Origin: an uncultured Verrucomicrobiota bacterium
GTDB taxonomy: Bacteria; Verrucomicrobiota; Verrucomicrobiia; Limisphaerales; UBA9464
Direction: 5' to 3'
NCBI GenBank assembly: GCA_903821635.1
Contig: CAIJLV010000068.1
Location: 1 to 33,494 of the forward strand
DNA length: 33,494 nt
The notes under the pieces are model-generated. The model saw nothing but the letters and a program-made list of their open reading frames with translations, was not told the DNA's origin and ran no database searches. Of the stretch, positions 1-9,241 are shown piece after piece; the first letter of the stretch is position 1, and every line of letters starts with the position of its first letter. The position numbers and the translations under genes are program-made.

Positions 1-3000
1 AGCAGGAGGAACCGGTCCGCCGCCGGGTCGCGCTCAAGGTCATCAAGCTGGGCATGGACACCAAGTCTGTGGTCGCCCGGTTCGAGGCGGAACGGCAGGC
101 GCTGGCCCTGATGGATCATCCGAACATCGCCAAGGTCCTCGACGCCGGCGCGACGGATTCAGGGCGCCCGTTCTTCGTGATGGAACTGGTCCGCGGCATT
201 CCCATCACGCGCTATTGCGACGAGAACAAGCTGGATACCCAGGCCCGGCTCGACCTGTTCATCAAGGTCTGCCACGCCATTCAGCACGCCCACCAGAAGG
301 GGATCATCCACCGGGACATCAAGCCCTCGAACATCCTCGTCACGCTGCACGACGGCACGCCGGTGCCCAAGGTGATTGATTTCGGCATTGCCAAGGCGAC
401 CGAGGGTCGGCTGACCAACCAGACCCTGTTCACCGCCTTCGAGCAGTTCATCGGCACGCCGGCCTACATGAGTCCGGAGCAGGCGGAGATGAGCGGGCTG
501 GACATTGACACCCGTAGCGACATCTACGCGCTCGGCGTGCTGCTCTATGAGCTGCTCACGGGCAAGACGCCGTTCGATGCCAGGGAGTTGGCGCAGTCCG
601 GGATTGATGCCATGCGAAAGACGATCCGGGAGCAGGAGCCGCAGCGCCCCAGCACGAAGCTGAGCACGATGTTGGGTGACACGCTGACGGCCACGGCGAA
701 CGCACACGGGTCAGATTCGGTGAAGCTGCTCAAGCTCATCCGCGGCGATCTCGACTGGATCGTGATGAAGTGCCTGGAGAAGGACCGCACGCGCCGCTAC
801 GACACGGCCAATGGCCTCGCCGCGGACCTGAAGCGGCATCTCGACAACGAGCCCGTCGTGGCCCGTCCGCCGAGCACCAGTTACCGGCTCCAGAAGGCAT
901 TCCGCCGGAACAAGCTGGTGTTCGCCGCCGCCGGTGGGGTGGCCGGCGCGTTGTTGCTGGGCTTGGTTGCGAGCGGCTGGCAGGCGGTCCGGGCGACGCA
1001 GGCCTCCAAGGCGGAATCCCGCCAGCGCCTCCTTGCCGAGGCAGCCCAAAGCGAAGCCCAGACCAAGCAGCGCGAGGCGGAAGCCCAGCGCACCCGGGCC
1101 GAGACCGAACAGCAACGCGCCGACGCGCAGGCGCGGAAGGCCCTCGACAGCCAGGAACATTCCCGGCGCTTGCTCTACGCGGCCGACATGAACCTCGCCC
1201 AGCAGTCGCTCAAGCTGAACAATCTCGGCCGGGCGCGCCGTTTACTGGACCGGCACCGCCCGCAGCCCGGCGAGGAAGACCTCCGTGGCTGGGAGTGGCG
1301 CTATCTCTGGCAAATCACCCGCAGCAGCGCCCTCGTCACGCTCACCACCCGGCCGACCACACGGGGATTCGACGTCAGCTTTTCACCAAATGCCACCCGC
1401 CTGGCGGTGGGTTGGATGGATGGACAGGTGGACTTGTGGGATGTCCCAGCCCGTCGGTTGCTCAAGGTGCTGACACAAGACGCCGATGGCCATGCGGCAC
1501 ACGTGGCCTTTTCGCCCGTTCGTAATCTCCTGGCCGCCACCTCCACCAACGGGGTCACTTTATATGACCTGGATTCCGGTCGGGAATCGGTTCTCCTGCG
1601 GGCGTCCAAACCCGATTGGTCGGGCGTCCGGGAGTTGTCGTTCTCACCGGATGGTTCCCGGTTGGTGGTTTACGCCATGACAAGGGAAGCGGGCAACAGC
1701 ATCGCCGAGGTTTGCGTGGTGGAGGTGTCCTCCCAGCAGATCGCGAGCAGGCATAAATCTAAATCCCAGTTCGTTGACTACCTTGGCTACCCGTTTTTTG
1801 GAGCGGCTCGTCTGTCCTCCGACCACCGGCGCCTTTATCTGCCGCGTTTTGACCCGGACAACGCACGCTATGGCATCCGATGCGTTGATCCCTCGTCCGG
1901 TAACGAGATCTGGCAGACCGAAATGCTGCAAGACAACGGTTTGAGTGCCCTCGCGCTATCTCCCGACGGGAAGGTGCTGGTGTCCGGCTCGGGGTTTGGA
2001 GATTCCATCATCCGCGTCTGGGACGCCATGAGCGGCCGGCTCTTGCGCCAGCTCGACAGCCACACCAGTTGGGTCTCCAAGCTGGTGTTTTCGCCGGACG
2101 GGCGGCAATTGCTCTCCTCCGCGACCGATCAGACCATCCGCGTTTGGGAAACCAGCACATGGAATCAAGTCAACGTGCTGCGCGGCCACTCCGACGAGAT
2201 TCACGGGCTGGCGCTTTCCGAGGCTGCGGAACTCATCGCCAGTGCGAGCAAGGACGGCGACCTCATGCTCTGGCGGGCGGATGGCAAGACCGCCGCCGAG
2301 GGCTACAGCCGGCTGCCGGTGGAATCGAGGACCAGTGTCTGGCCGCTCGCTCATTCCTGGGTGGCGATGGTTTCTTCCCAGGGGCTCCAGTTGTCCGATC
2401 TCAAGAGCGACGCGCTACCGATCTCGCTGATCGGACCCTCCACGAACATCCTCGGGCCGTTTGGCACCAATATCGTCGCCGAATGGAACGGAACCAACCA
2501 AGTCCTCCTCCGTGAAATGCGCGGGACCGATTTCATCCCCGTGGGAGCGATCACGGTGGAGTCGGGGCTAAGGCCAATGAGCATGGATTACAACCCCAAG
2601 CACCAGCTCCTGGCGTGGACCGACTCCTCCTCTTCAAACTCGGTTCATGTCGCGAGCCTGGCCGAACCTGGCCGTCGTCGTGAACTGAAGAGCAATGTCG
2701 CAGTGACGAATGTCGTGCGGTTTAGTGACGATGGCGACCATCTCCTTGCCCTGACCGGATCTGGCGATGCCTGGCACGTTTGGGAGGTCGGATCCGGGCG
2801 GATCGTGGTGTCTGCCCAAGAGTCACTCCGACACTGGGTCTGGGCCGCCGGCGGGCGGATCCTAGTGGCGGGCATCAGCACACCCGGAGGTTACGAGATC
2901 GCCTTCTACGATTTGGACCACCCCGGACGGACAGCGCAACGGGTTCCGGGCCGAGATGCACTGTGGAGCTTGGCGCGATCGCCCGATGGCAGCCTCGTCG

Positions 3001-3350
3001 CTTCAGCCGACGTTCGGGGTTTGGTGCGGCTGTTCGATCCGGCCAGGGGCGAGCCGCTCGCGACCCTTCACGGCCATCTCAACGGGTCCCTCGGCCTCGC
3101 CTTCTCGCCGGATGGGCGGCGGTTGATCTCCACCAGCAGCGGGCGGGAGACCGTCAAGCTGTGGGATGTCGGCATGCGGCAGGAGCTACTGACCTTGGTC
3201 GGGACCAGCACCGCTGTGGTAAGGGCCCGGTGGACTGCCGATGGCGACGTGATCCTCGCCGGCGCACCGTGGCAGGCCTGGCGCGCGCCCTCGTGGGAGG
3301 AGATCAACGCGGCGGAGGCGAAGGAGAAAGCGGAGGGCAAACAGCCATGA
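1..3350 (+). CDS. Ser/Thr protein kinase with WD40 sensor tail (5' end cut by window)
   Basis: Hanks-type kinase that would phosphorylate proteins on Ser/Thr in the cytoplasm and sense through a C-terminal WD40 propeller. The reading frame is already open at base 3, so the leader and glycine loop lie outside the window. Visible are the invariant Lys of VALKVIKLG (codon 36-38), HRDIKPSN (from 309), DFG (378-386), SPEQAEMSG and a full C-lobe. One hydrophobic segment follows (about 912-985, [17 protein letters not shown]), then a Gln/Glu/Arg-rich probable coiled coil (about 1000-1160) and many WD40 blades with FSPDG...VWD motifs ([22 protein letters not shown]) up to the stop. With one membrane span the propeller would lie outside the cytoplasm; this is inferred. 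The stop overlaps the next start in an ATGA. The kinase call is secure; the ligand is unknown. Confidence 0.95.
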   Translation, partial: QEEPVRRRVALKVIKLGMDTKSVVARFEAERQALALMDHPNIAKVLDAGATDSGRPFFVMELVRGIPITRYCDENKLDTQARLDLFIKVCHAIQHAHQKGIIHRDIKPSNILVTLHDGTPVPKVIDFGIAKATEGRLTNQTLFTAFEQFIGTPAYMSPEQAEMSGLDIDTRSDIYALGVLLYELLTGKTPFDARELAQSGIDAMRKTIREQEPQRPSTKLSTMLGDTLTATANAHGSDSVKLLKLIRGDLDWIVMKCLEKDRTRRYDTANGLAADLKRHLDNEPVVARPPSTSYRLQKAFRRNKLVFAAAGGVAGALLLGLVASGWQAVRATQASKAESRQRLLAEAAQSEAQTKQREAEAQRTRAETEQQRADAQARKALDSQEHSRRLLYAADMNLAQQSLKLNNLGRARRLLDRHRPQPGEEDLRGWEWRYLWQITRSSALVTLTTRPTTRGFDVSFSPNATRLAVGWMDGQVDLWDVPARRLLKVLTQDADGHAAHVAFSPVRNLLAATSTNGVTLYDLDSGRESVLLRASKPDWSGVRELSFSPDGSRLVVYAMTREAGNSIAEVCVVEVSSQQIASRHKSKSQFVDYLGYPFFGAARLSSDHRRLYLPRFDPDNARYGIRCVDPSSGNEIWQTEMLQDNGLSALALSPDGKVLVSGSGFGDSIIRVWDAMSGRLLRQLDSHTSWVSKLVFSPDGRQLLSSATDQTIRVWETSTWNQVNVLRGHSDEIHGLALSEAAELIASASKDGDLMLWRADGKTAAEGYSRLPVESRTSVWPLAHSWVAMVSSQGLQLSDLKSDALPISLIGPSTNILGPFGTNIVAEWNGTNQVLLREMRGTDFIPVGAITVESGLRPMSMDYNPKHQLLAWTDSSSSNSVHVASLAEPGRRRELKSNVAVTNVVRFSDDGDHLLALTGSGDAWHVWEVGSGRIVVSAQESLRHWVWAAGGRILVAGISTPGGYEIAFYDLDHPGRTAQRVPGRDALWSLARSPDGSLVASADVRGLVRLFDPARGEPLATLHGHLNGSLGLAFSPDGRRLISTSSGRETVKLWDVGMRQELLTLVGTSTAVVRARWTADGDVILAGAPWQAWRAPSWEEINAAEAKEKAEGKQP

Positions 3351-3832
3351 ACCCAAATCGCGAAGAACTTCTGTTCCAGCTCGCACTGACCAAACCAGTC
3401 GCCGAGCGCGCCGCATGGCTCGACCGCGAGTGCGGCGGGGACAAAGACCTGCGCGCCCGTCTCGAAGCCCTACTCGCGGCGCACGAACAGCCCGAGACAC
3501 TGCTGGCCGCGCAAGCCGACGCGGCCCGTCCCACCATCAAGCTCGACCTCGCCGATGCGCCCGACGAAGCCGTGGGCCAGACGCTCGGGCGCTACAAGCT
3601 GCTGGAGCAAATCGGCGAGGGCGGCTGCGGCATGGTCTATGTCGCCGAACAGAAGGAGCCGCAGCGCCCCAGCACGCAACTGACGCAGGCGCTCGTAGCC
3701 GCCGAGGTAACGAGGCGGACTTCTGGATGGGCTGAGCAATCCGCCTCCTCCTGCCGCAAAATTCGCCGTGAGCGATGTCTGGAGTCGGTGGGCCGAAGCA
3801 ATCTTCAACATTTGAACCATGAAAACGACTGA
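3347..3832 (+). pseudogene. Kinase remnant 1: leader and glycine loop joined to a C-lobe piece
   Basis: Starts [17 protein letters not shown], the same leader as the intact kinase at 9238, and runs through LGRYKLLEQIGEGGCGMVYVAEQ. Just after that it jumps to QRPST, a segment that in the intact kinases lies far downstream in the C-lobe. The invariant Lys, HRD and DFG are all missing, so it cannot be an active kinase. Bases 3654-3676 are identical to 634-656 of the first kinase, which places the deletion joint at or just before that point. The frame stays open for 161 codons, but the last 35 or so residues look like junk. It overlaps the upstream kinase stop by 4 nt and the cytochrome gene start by 14 nt. 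A short leader protein might still be made. Confidence 0.85.
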
Positions 3833-5396
3833 CACCATCACAGCTCTTTTCATCACCCTCCTCGGCGGTGTCACCCACTTTGTCAGCGCCGCTGAGCCGA
3901 GTGCGCCCGCTTTCAGACCGGTCATCCCGAAGACCTGGGACGACGCGGCGATGGCCGAGGTCGAGATTCCACTGGCGAACTCATCCGCTTCACCCAAGCA
4001 GGTCCCGGCTGACTTCTACTATCGCATTCCCGTCCGGCCGATCCATGCGAGCTATCCCGTCTATCATCCCGACCGGGAACCACCCGGTTACTTCGACCAA
4101 TTGCGCGCGAAGGAACCGATCGTTCTTTGGGATGACAAAGGAGTGCGTCCCGCTTTGACGACGGAAGCGGACTGGATTGCGGCTGGCAAACTGGTCTTCG
4201 ATTCGCCCATCGGCAGCGGCTCGGGTCGAATCGCCGCCTCCATGTCCACGAACCTGCCGGTGCGTGACCCCCGCTGGTATCGGGATGTGTCGGCGCCGCT
4301 CACGCCGGAGGGGATTCTTCCATTCTACCGCTACGTGATTCGCGAGCGAGGCAAGGTGGAAGTCGGTGTCCTGAGCTGTGCGATGTGCCACACCCGGTTG
4401 ATGCCTGACGGTAGTGTGATTTCCGGCGCCCAGGGAAACTTCCCCTTCGGTGCCGTATTTGCCCGCGATTTCCGGGACGGGGACGGCCTGGTCGAAATCA
4501 ACCGCCGGCTGGAGCGGCAGCTTTACGCCGCTCCGTGGATTCAGCCCGACCCGCAGGCAGGACTGGGCGAAATGTCGCTCGAACAAATCGCCTTGCCGCA
4601 CAGCGTCATTCCACCCGGCGTTGTTTCGCGTCATCGGTCCAGCCCGATGTCGCCCGTGCAGGTGCCGGACCTGATCGGATTGAAGGATCGGCGCTACCTG
4701 GATCGCACGGGGCTGCAGCGGCACCGCGACATCGTGGATCTGATGCGTTACGCCGCACTCAATCAAGGCGGCGATGACCTGGCGAGCTACGGTGGCTTCG
4801 TTCCGGCGACCGCGATCCCCGGCCAGATGCCGAGCCCGGAGCAAGCCGCCTTCGGCCGTTACAGCGATGAACAACTTTACGCGCTGGCCCTCTTTGCTTA
4901 CTCGCTCAAACCGCCTCCGAACCCGAACCTGCCCAAGACCGCCGAACAGAAGACGCTGGTCGATCGCGGAAGAGAAATCTTCATGGACTCGAACCATCGC
5001 TGCGCGACCTGCCACAAGCCGCCGCTCTACACGAACAACAAACTCACACCCGCCCGCGGCTTCAATGCGCCGGAAAACCATTCCGAAGGAACCAACCTCA
5101 TGTCCAGGTCCGTCGGCACCGATCCGACACTCGCCACACGCACGCGCCGGGGCACCGGCTTCTACAAGGTTCCGTCGCTCCTGGGACTCTGGTATCGCGG
5201 CCCCTTCGAGCACAACGGCTCCTGCGCCACGCTGGAAGACTGGTTCAACCCCGCGCGCACCAACGACACCTATGTCCCCACCGGCTGGAAAGGTCCGCCC
5301 TTCACCAAGACCCGCGCCGTGAAAGGCCACGAATTCGGCCTGAACCTTTCGCCAGAGGACAAAGCGGCGCTGATTGCGTTTCTGAAAACTCTGTAG
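3819..5396 (+). CDS. Secreted two-haem cytochrome c, CCP/MauG-like
   Basis: Probable periplasmic c-type cytochrome of 525 residues. It has a signal peptide (MKTTDTITALFITLLGG...VSAA) and two haem c sites, CAMCH at about residue 187 and CATCH at about residue 395. The C-terminal haem domain carries FYKVPSLLGLWYRGPFEHNG, which resembles the distal region of di-haem cytochrome c peroxidase/MauG-like proteins (PSLRG...HDGSAATLEDV type). It probably transfers electrons or reduces peroxide; the substrate is not evident. The start at 3819 is chosen because the signal peptide begins there. The gene sits between two kinase remnants: its start lies inside the end of the first, and its stop is 2 nt before the start of the second, so it is presumably in the same transcript. 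Family call firm, enzymatic role uncertain. Confidence 0.9.
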   Translation: MKTTDTITALFITLLGGVTHFVSAAEPSAPAFRPVIPKTWDDAAMAEVEIPLANSSASPKQVPADFYYRIPVRPIHASYPVYHPDREPPGYFDQLRAKEPIVLWDDKGVRPALTTEADWIAAGKLVFDSPIGSGSGRIAASMSTNLPVRDPRWYRDVSAPLTPEGILPFYRYVIRERGKVEVGVLSCAMCHTRLMPDGSVISGAQGNFPFGAVFARDFRDGDGLVEINRRLERQLYAAPWIQPDPQAGLGEMSLEQIALPHSVIPPGVVSRHRSSPMSPVQVPDLIGLKDRRYLDRTGLQRHRDIVDLMRYAALNQGGDDLASYGGFVPATAIPGQMPSPEQAAFGRYSDEQLYALALFAYSLKPPPNPNLPKTAEQKTLVDRGREIFMDSNHRCATCHKPPLYTNNKLTPARGFNAPENHSEGTNLMSRSVGTDPTLATRTRRGTGFYKVPSLLGLWYRGPFEHNGSCATLEDWFNPARTNDTYVPTGWKGPPFTKTRAVKGHEFGLNLSPEDKAALIAFLKTL

Positions 5397-5398
5397 CC

Positions 5399-5793
5399 AT
5401 GAATTCCACTCGGGAGGAACTGTTGTTTGCGCTGGATCTCACCAAGACCGTCGCTGAACGAAGCGTCTGGATCGACCGGGAATGTGACGGCGATCCTGCG
5501 CTTCGCGCGCGGTTGGACGCTTTGCTCGCCGCGCATGAGCAACCTGAGACGCTGCTGGCCACGCAGGCCGAAACCGTCCGCCTTCGCGAAGACGTTTCGG
5601 CGCAACAAGCCCGGCCCACGTCAAACTCGACCTCGCCGATGCTCCTGACGAAGCTGTGGGCCACAAGCTCGGGCGCTACAAGCTGCTGGAGCGCGTGGGC
5701 GAAGACGGGTGCGGCGTGGTCTATGTCGCGGAGCAGACCGAGCCGGTGCGGCGGCTCGTGGCGCTGAAGGTCGACACCGCTCTGAAGTCATGA
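5399..5793 (+). pseudogene. Kinase remnant 2: frameshifted N-terminal fragment
   Basis: Starts MNSTREELLFALDLTK and follows the kinase leader well to about TQAETVRLREDV. Beyond about base 5610 the original frame turns to Ser/Thr/Trp-rich nonsense ending at 5767. The kinase sequence instead resumes in another frame as HVKLDLADAPDEAVG, then LGRYKLLERVGEDGCG and VALKV, and stops at 5793. It therefore carries a frameshift and also ends right after the Lys-bearing strand, with nothing of the catalytic core. The glycine loop has Asp in place of Gly (GEDGCG). The resumed frame ends in an ATGA overlap with the NHL gene. It is almost certainly non-functional as a kinase. Confidence 0.87.
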
Positions 5794-6758
5794 ATCCCCA
5801 CTTGAAGATCACAAGCCGGCTTGGCTCTCTCATCGCGGCATTCGTTCTTGCGGCGATCGCCTCCGCCCATCCAGGGGCGGGCATCGCAGTGGACTCACAA
5901 GGGCGCGTCTACTTCACCGCCGGCCCGATGATCGTGATGATCGCGACCAACGGCGTGGCGCGCACCATTGTCCACGATCAGCAGAACGAGAAATTCCACC
6001 AGCTCCATCACATTCAACGCGCGCCCGACGGCGGGTTGCTGACGGCGTCGGACAAGGGTGACGTCATTTGGCGCTTCACGCCGGAAGGAAAATTGAGCCG
6101 GTTCTATCCGCCTGAAAATGATATGCGCGCACTTGCGGTCGGCACGGGTGGCGACCCGTTCGCAGTCGATCGCACGGGAAATGTTTATGCCGTGAACTCC
6201 AAGCAGGACCGCTACACCCAGATTCTCAAGGTCACGCCGGAAGGCCAGATCAGGGTGCTGGCCGGCGGGGGCTGGGGCTTCGCTGACGGCAAAGAAATCG
6301 AGGCGAAGTTTGGCGACCTCCATGGCGGCGGCATGCTCGTGGCGCCGGACGGCGCGCTGTTGCTCACGGACCACTTCGTTCGCGTGCGACGAATCGCCCC
6401 GGACGGCTCCGTGACCACGCTGGCGGGTGGACTCGAGAAGGGGCACTCCGATGGTCCTGGACCGGACGCCCGGTTCGACGGTGCCAGTGGTCTCGCGCTC
6501 GACGCCCAAGGCAACCTGCTGGTCGCGGAGCAGAGCGGGCGCATCCGCAGAATCTCGTCCGCTGGTCGGGTGTCGACCCTGGCGGGCTCTGGACGAAAGG
6601 GCAAGAAGGATGGGCCGTTGCTCGAAGCGACCTTTGACGAGCCGACGGGAATCGCCGCGGCACCAGACGGCGCCTTCTTCGTGCTCGAACCGCACGGCCC
6701 GCGGGTCCGCAAGATTTCCAACGGCCATGTCACCACGATTCACCAAGGACTGCCATGA
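5790..6758 (+). CDS. Secreted NHL-repeat beta-propeller protein
   Basis: A 322-residue protein with a signal peptide (LGSLIAAFVLAAIASAHPG) followed by repeated NHL-type blades: GIAVDSQGRVYFT, GLALDAQGNLLVAEQSGRIR, TLAGSGRKGKKDGP and GIAAAPDGAFFVLE. Such propellers usually bind ligands or proteins outside the cytoplasm; no catalytic signature is seen. The start at 5790 is chosen because the signal peptide begins there and because ATGA overlaps the stop of the preceding kinase remnant. The gene in turn overlaps the next kinase remnant by ATGA at 6755. Its position between two dead kinases suggests it is either a passenger or an extracellular sensor partner of the cluster; which is not decidable from sequence. 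Confidence 0.88.
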   Translation: MNPHLKITSRLGSLIAAFVLAAIASAHPGAGIAVDSQGRVYFTAGPMIVMIATNGVARTIVHDQQNEKFHQLHHIQRAPDGGLLTASDKGDVIWRFTPEGKLSRFYPPENDMRALAVGTGGDPFAVDRTGNVYAVNSKQDRYTQILKVTPEGQIRVLAGGGWGFADGKEIEAKFGDLHGGGMLVAPDGALLLTDHFVRVRRIAPDGSVTTLAGGLEKGHSDGPGPDARFDGASGLALDAQGNLLVAEQSGRIRRISSAGRVSTLAGSGRKGKKDGPLLEATFDEPTGIAAAPDGAFFVLEPHGPRVRKISNGHVTTIHQGLP

Positions 6759-7504
6759 ATCCATCTCGTGAAGAAGCGCTGTTCCAACTCGCACTGAGCA
6801 AGCCCGCCGCGAAACGCGCCGCGTGGCTTGATGCAGAATGCGACGGCGACGCAGCCTTGCGCGCCCGCCTCGAAGCGCTGCTCGCCGCCCACGAACAACC
6901 CGAAACGCTGCTGGCCACCCAGGCCGAATCCGCCCGCCCTACCATCAAGCTCGAGTTCGCCGATGCGCCCGACGAAGCCGTGGGCCAGAAGCTGGGGCGC
7001 TACAAGCTGCTGGAGCGGGTCGGTGAAGGCGGGTGCGGCGTGGTCTATGTCGCGGAGCAGACGGAGCCCGTTCGCCGGCGCGTCGCGCTCAAGGTCATCA
7101 AGCTGGGCATGGACACCAAGCAGGTGGTGGCGCGGTTCGAGGCGGAACGCCAGGCGCTGGCGATGATGGATCATCCGAACATCGCCAAGGTGCTCGATGC
7201 GGGCACGACCGACGTGGGGCGTCCGTTCTTCGTCATGGAACTGGTGCGCGGTGTCCGCATCACCGACTACTGCGACCAGGCCAATCTCAGCACGAAGGAA
7301 CGGCTCGATCTGTTCATCAAGGTTTGTCACGCTATCCAGCCCCGAATCTCAACGCCCCCCGCCGGATCACGGAATCCCTCGAACGGCTGGTATAACTCCG
7401 CGGCGCCTGGGGCGAAGCCGCCCAGGCTGCCGAGTGGAAACAGAAACTGGCCATGTTCGCGCAAGCCGCACAGTCCAAGAACGGTGGAGCATTCCCTAAA
7501 CTGA
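6755..7504 (+). pseudogene. Kinase remnant 3: N-lobe joined to a fossil kinase tail
   Basis: Starts MNPSREEALFQLALSKP. It is a clean kinase through the glycine loop (GEGGCG), the Lys strand ([13 protein letters not shown]) and the hinge region to [10 protein letters not shown] at about base 7339, very close to the kinase at 9238. The expected [16 protein letters not shown] is then absent. The following bases (about 7342-7500), read in another frame, give PNLNAPRRITESLERLV, a stop at 7393-7395, then GAWGEAAQAAEWKQKLA. That resembles the extreme C-terminus of TPR-tailed kinases of this phylum (from memory). So an internal deletion removed the catalytic loop, membrane span and most of the sensor, and the tail later decayed. 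In frame, the ORF ends in unrelated Pro/Ser-rich residues at 7504. Confidence 0.88.
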
Positions 7505-7561
7505 GGACCCGATGATGCACCTCTCCACCCAGCCTGAAACCTGCGATCAAGCTCTTCAATT

Positions 7562-9241
7562 ATGAGCCACACCCCCAACCCTGAACGGTTCCACGCCCTC
7601 GATGCCACCCGCGCTTTCGCCTTGCTGCTCGGCGTCGTCTTCCATGCCGCCTGGAGCTTTGCTCCGGCACCCTTGGGCGCTCCCATCGTGGATGTGTCCG
7701 CGGGCAGCGGCTTCTATTGGTTCTTTTTCACGTCGCACACGTTCCGGATGCAGCTGTTCTTCCTCATCGCCGGATTCTTCGGGCATCTGCTGTATCACCG
7801 GCGCGGTTTCTCCGGCTTCGCCCGGCACCGGTTGCTTCGGGTCGGCCTGCCATTGGTCGTGAGCTGGTTTATCCTGTTTCCCTTGGTGGTGGCGGCCTTC
7901 GTGACGGGCGGGAATGTCTCGGGGGGCAACTTGGTGGAGCTTCCCCTGCCGCTCCTGTTCACGCTGATGTTCAAACAGGGGAAGATGTTCGTTCCGAACT
8001 CGGTGGGCGGCCTGTTCAGTCTCACCCATCTCTGGTTCCTCTACTATCTGCTGTGGATCTACGCGCTGACACTCGGGTTGCGCTTCCTGGTCACCCGTCC
8101 GGCACCGTTGGCCAGCCGCCTGCGCGGTTGGGGGGATGGCTGGGTCGCGCGGGTGATGCAGTCGCCTGGTTTCATCCTGTGGCTGACTTTGGGCATGGGG
8201 TTGTTTCTCTGGCCGATGGAGGGCTGGTTCGGGGTGGACACTCCCACGCAATCACTCATGCCGTCGATGCCGGTGCTGATCCTATATGGTTCGTTCTTCG
8301 CCCTGGGCTGGATGTTGCATCGCCAAGCGGGTTTGCTGACCGGCTTGGTCCGGCACTGGCGGTGGCAGTTGGTGCTGGGATTGCTGATGTCGGTGCCGCT
8401 GTTCATCGCCTTTCGAGCGGTGCAGGACCAAGGGGTGACGGGCCGTTATCCCCGCCTTGAGGCGGGTCAGGTCAAGGATTGGCCCGCCTTTCTGGCGCGG
8501 CTGCAGTCGGCCCGCCAACCGGAGACGGTTCCAGTTGAATTGGCCAACTTGTGGCGTCAATTCCCGCCGAAAGCTCAGGAGGCCATCCTGCGCCTGTCCG
8601 ATGCCAGCGACCCCAACCGGCGCGCCGGGCTCGCGGGAGCCATCAAAAACCTGATGGTGCAACCGGCCATGTTCGGCACCGAACGGATTCTGCCCGGGCC
8701 GCCGCCTCCTGTAGAAGTGGGCCGCCGGGCCATGGCGGAGAACCGTGCGACCCTGGAGCGGTTGTTCCCGGGTTCGCTGGCGGGAGATCCACGGGCGTTG
8801 AGCTGGTATCGTCCGGCGAAACTGGCCTACTCCTTGGGCTACGCTTTGGTGATGTGGCTGCTGGTCTTCGGGACAGTCGGTTTCTTTCAAGCGCGCTGTC
8901 CGGAGCACAGCCCCGCCTGGCGCTACGTGGCCGACAGCTCGTATTGGATCTACCTGGCCCACCTCCCGCTCGTGGCCGTCCTGCAGATCTGGATGGCGTC
9001 TTGGCCGTGGCCCGGAGTGGTGAAGTTCGCCCTGTTGAACCTCATCGCCTTCACGGTGCTGTTCGCGAGTTACCATTATCTCGTCCGCTCCACCTTCATC
9101 GGGCGGATGCTGAACGGGCAGAGCTATCCGTTCGTGGCTTGGCCGTTCGCGCAGCTAGCCCGTCGGCCAGGCGACGCCGCTGAACGCGAAGGCTCAGTGC
9201 CGAAGCAAAAATCACCGCCACAATCGACCAATCGGTCATGA
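7562..9241 (+). CDS. Acyltransferase family 3 membrane protein (OpgC-like)
   Basis: A 559-residue polytopic membrane protein of the acyltransferase-3 family (PF01757 type), which typically O-acylates glycans at the membrane. The N-terminus RFHALDATRAFALLLGVVFHAAW carries the characteristic Asp/Arg and the probable catalytic His. FRMQLFFLIAGFFGH and SSYWIYLAHLPLVAVLQIW are typical family segments. About ten hydrophobic helices are visible. The protein is longer than usual: a soluble segment of roughly 120 residues (from QDQGVTGRYPRLEAG to SWYRPAK) splits the membrane part, and there is a polar C-terminal tail. No strong ribosome site precedes the ATG. The stop overlaps the next kinase start by ATGA. 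The substrate is unknown; a cell-surface glycan is a guess from the family. Confidence 0.88.
   Translation: MSHTPNPERFHALDATRAFALLLGVVFHAAWSFAPAPLGAPIVDVSAGSGFYWFFFTSHTFRMQLFFLIAGFFGHLLYHRRGFSGFARHRLLRVGLPLVVSWFILFPLVVAAFVTGGNVSGGNLVELPLPLLFTLMFKQGKMFVPNSVGGLFSLTHLWFLYYLLWIYALTLGLRFLVTRPAPLASRLRGWGDGWVARVMQSPGFILWLTLGMGLFLWPMEGWFGVDTPTQSLMPSMPVLILYGSFFALGWMLHRQAGLLTGLVRHWRWQLVLGLLMSVPLFIAFRAVQDQGVTGRYPRLEAGQVKDWPAFLARLQSARQPETVPVELANLWRQFPPKAQEAILRLSDASDPNRRAGLAGAIKNLMVQPAMFGTERILPGPPPPVEVGRRAMAENRATLERLFPGSLAGDPRALSWYRPAKLAYSLGYALVMWLLVFGTVGFFQARCPEHSPAWRYVADSSYWIYLAHLPLVAVLQIWMASWPWPGVVKFALLNLIAFTVLFASYHYLVRSTFIGRMLNGQSYPFVAWPFAQLARRPGDAAEREGSVPKQKSPPQSTNRS

Noticed and set aside
770..1525. 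251-codon + strand frame inside the first kinase
   Set aside because: It is an out-of-frame shadow of the kinase-WD40 gene, Arg/Pro/Gly-rich.
3990..5330. 446-codon open frame on the minus strand
   Set aside because: It lies antisense to the cytochrome gene, which has clear haem sites and a signal peptide. The translation is Arg/Val/Gly-rich without domains.
3347..7504. Transposon-mediated insertion of the cytochrome, NHL and acyltransferase genes
   Set aside because: No transposase, terminal inverted repeats or target-site duplications are seen at the junctions. The ATGA overlaps and kinase homology point to recombination among kinase copies instead.
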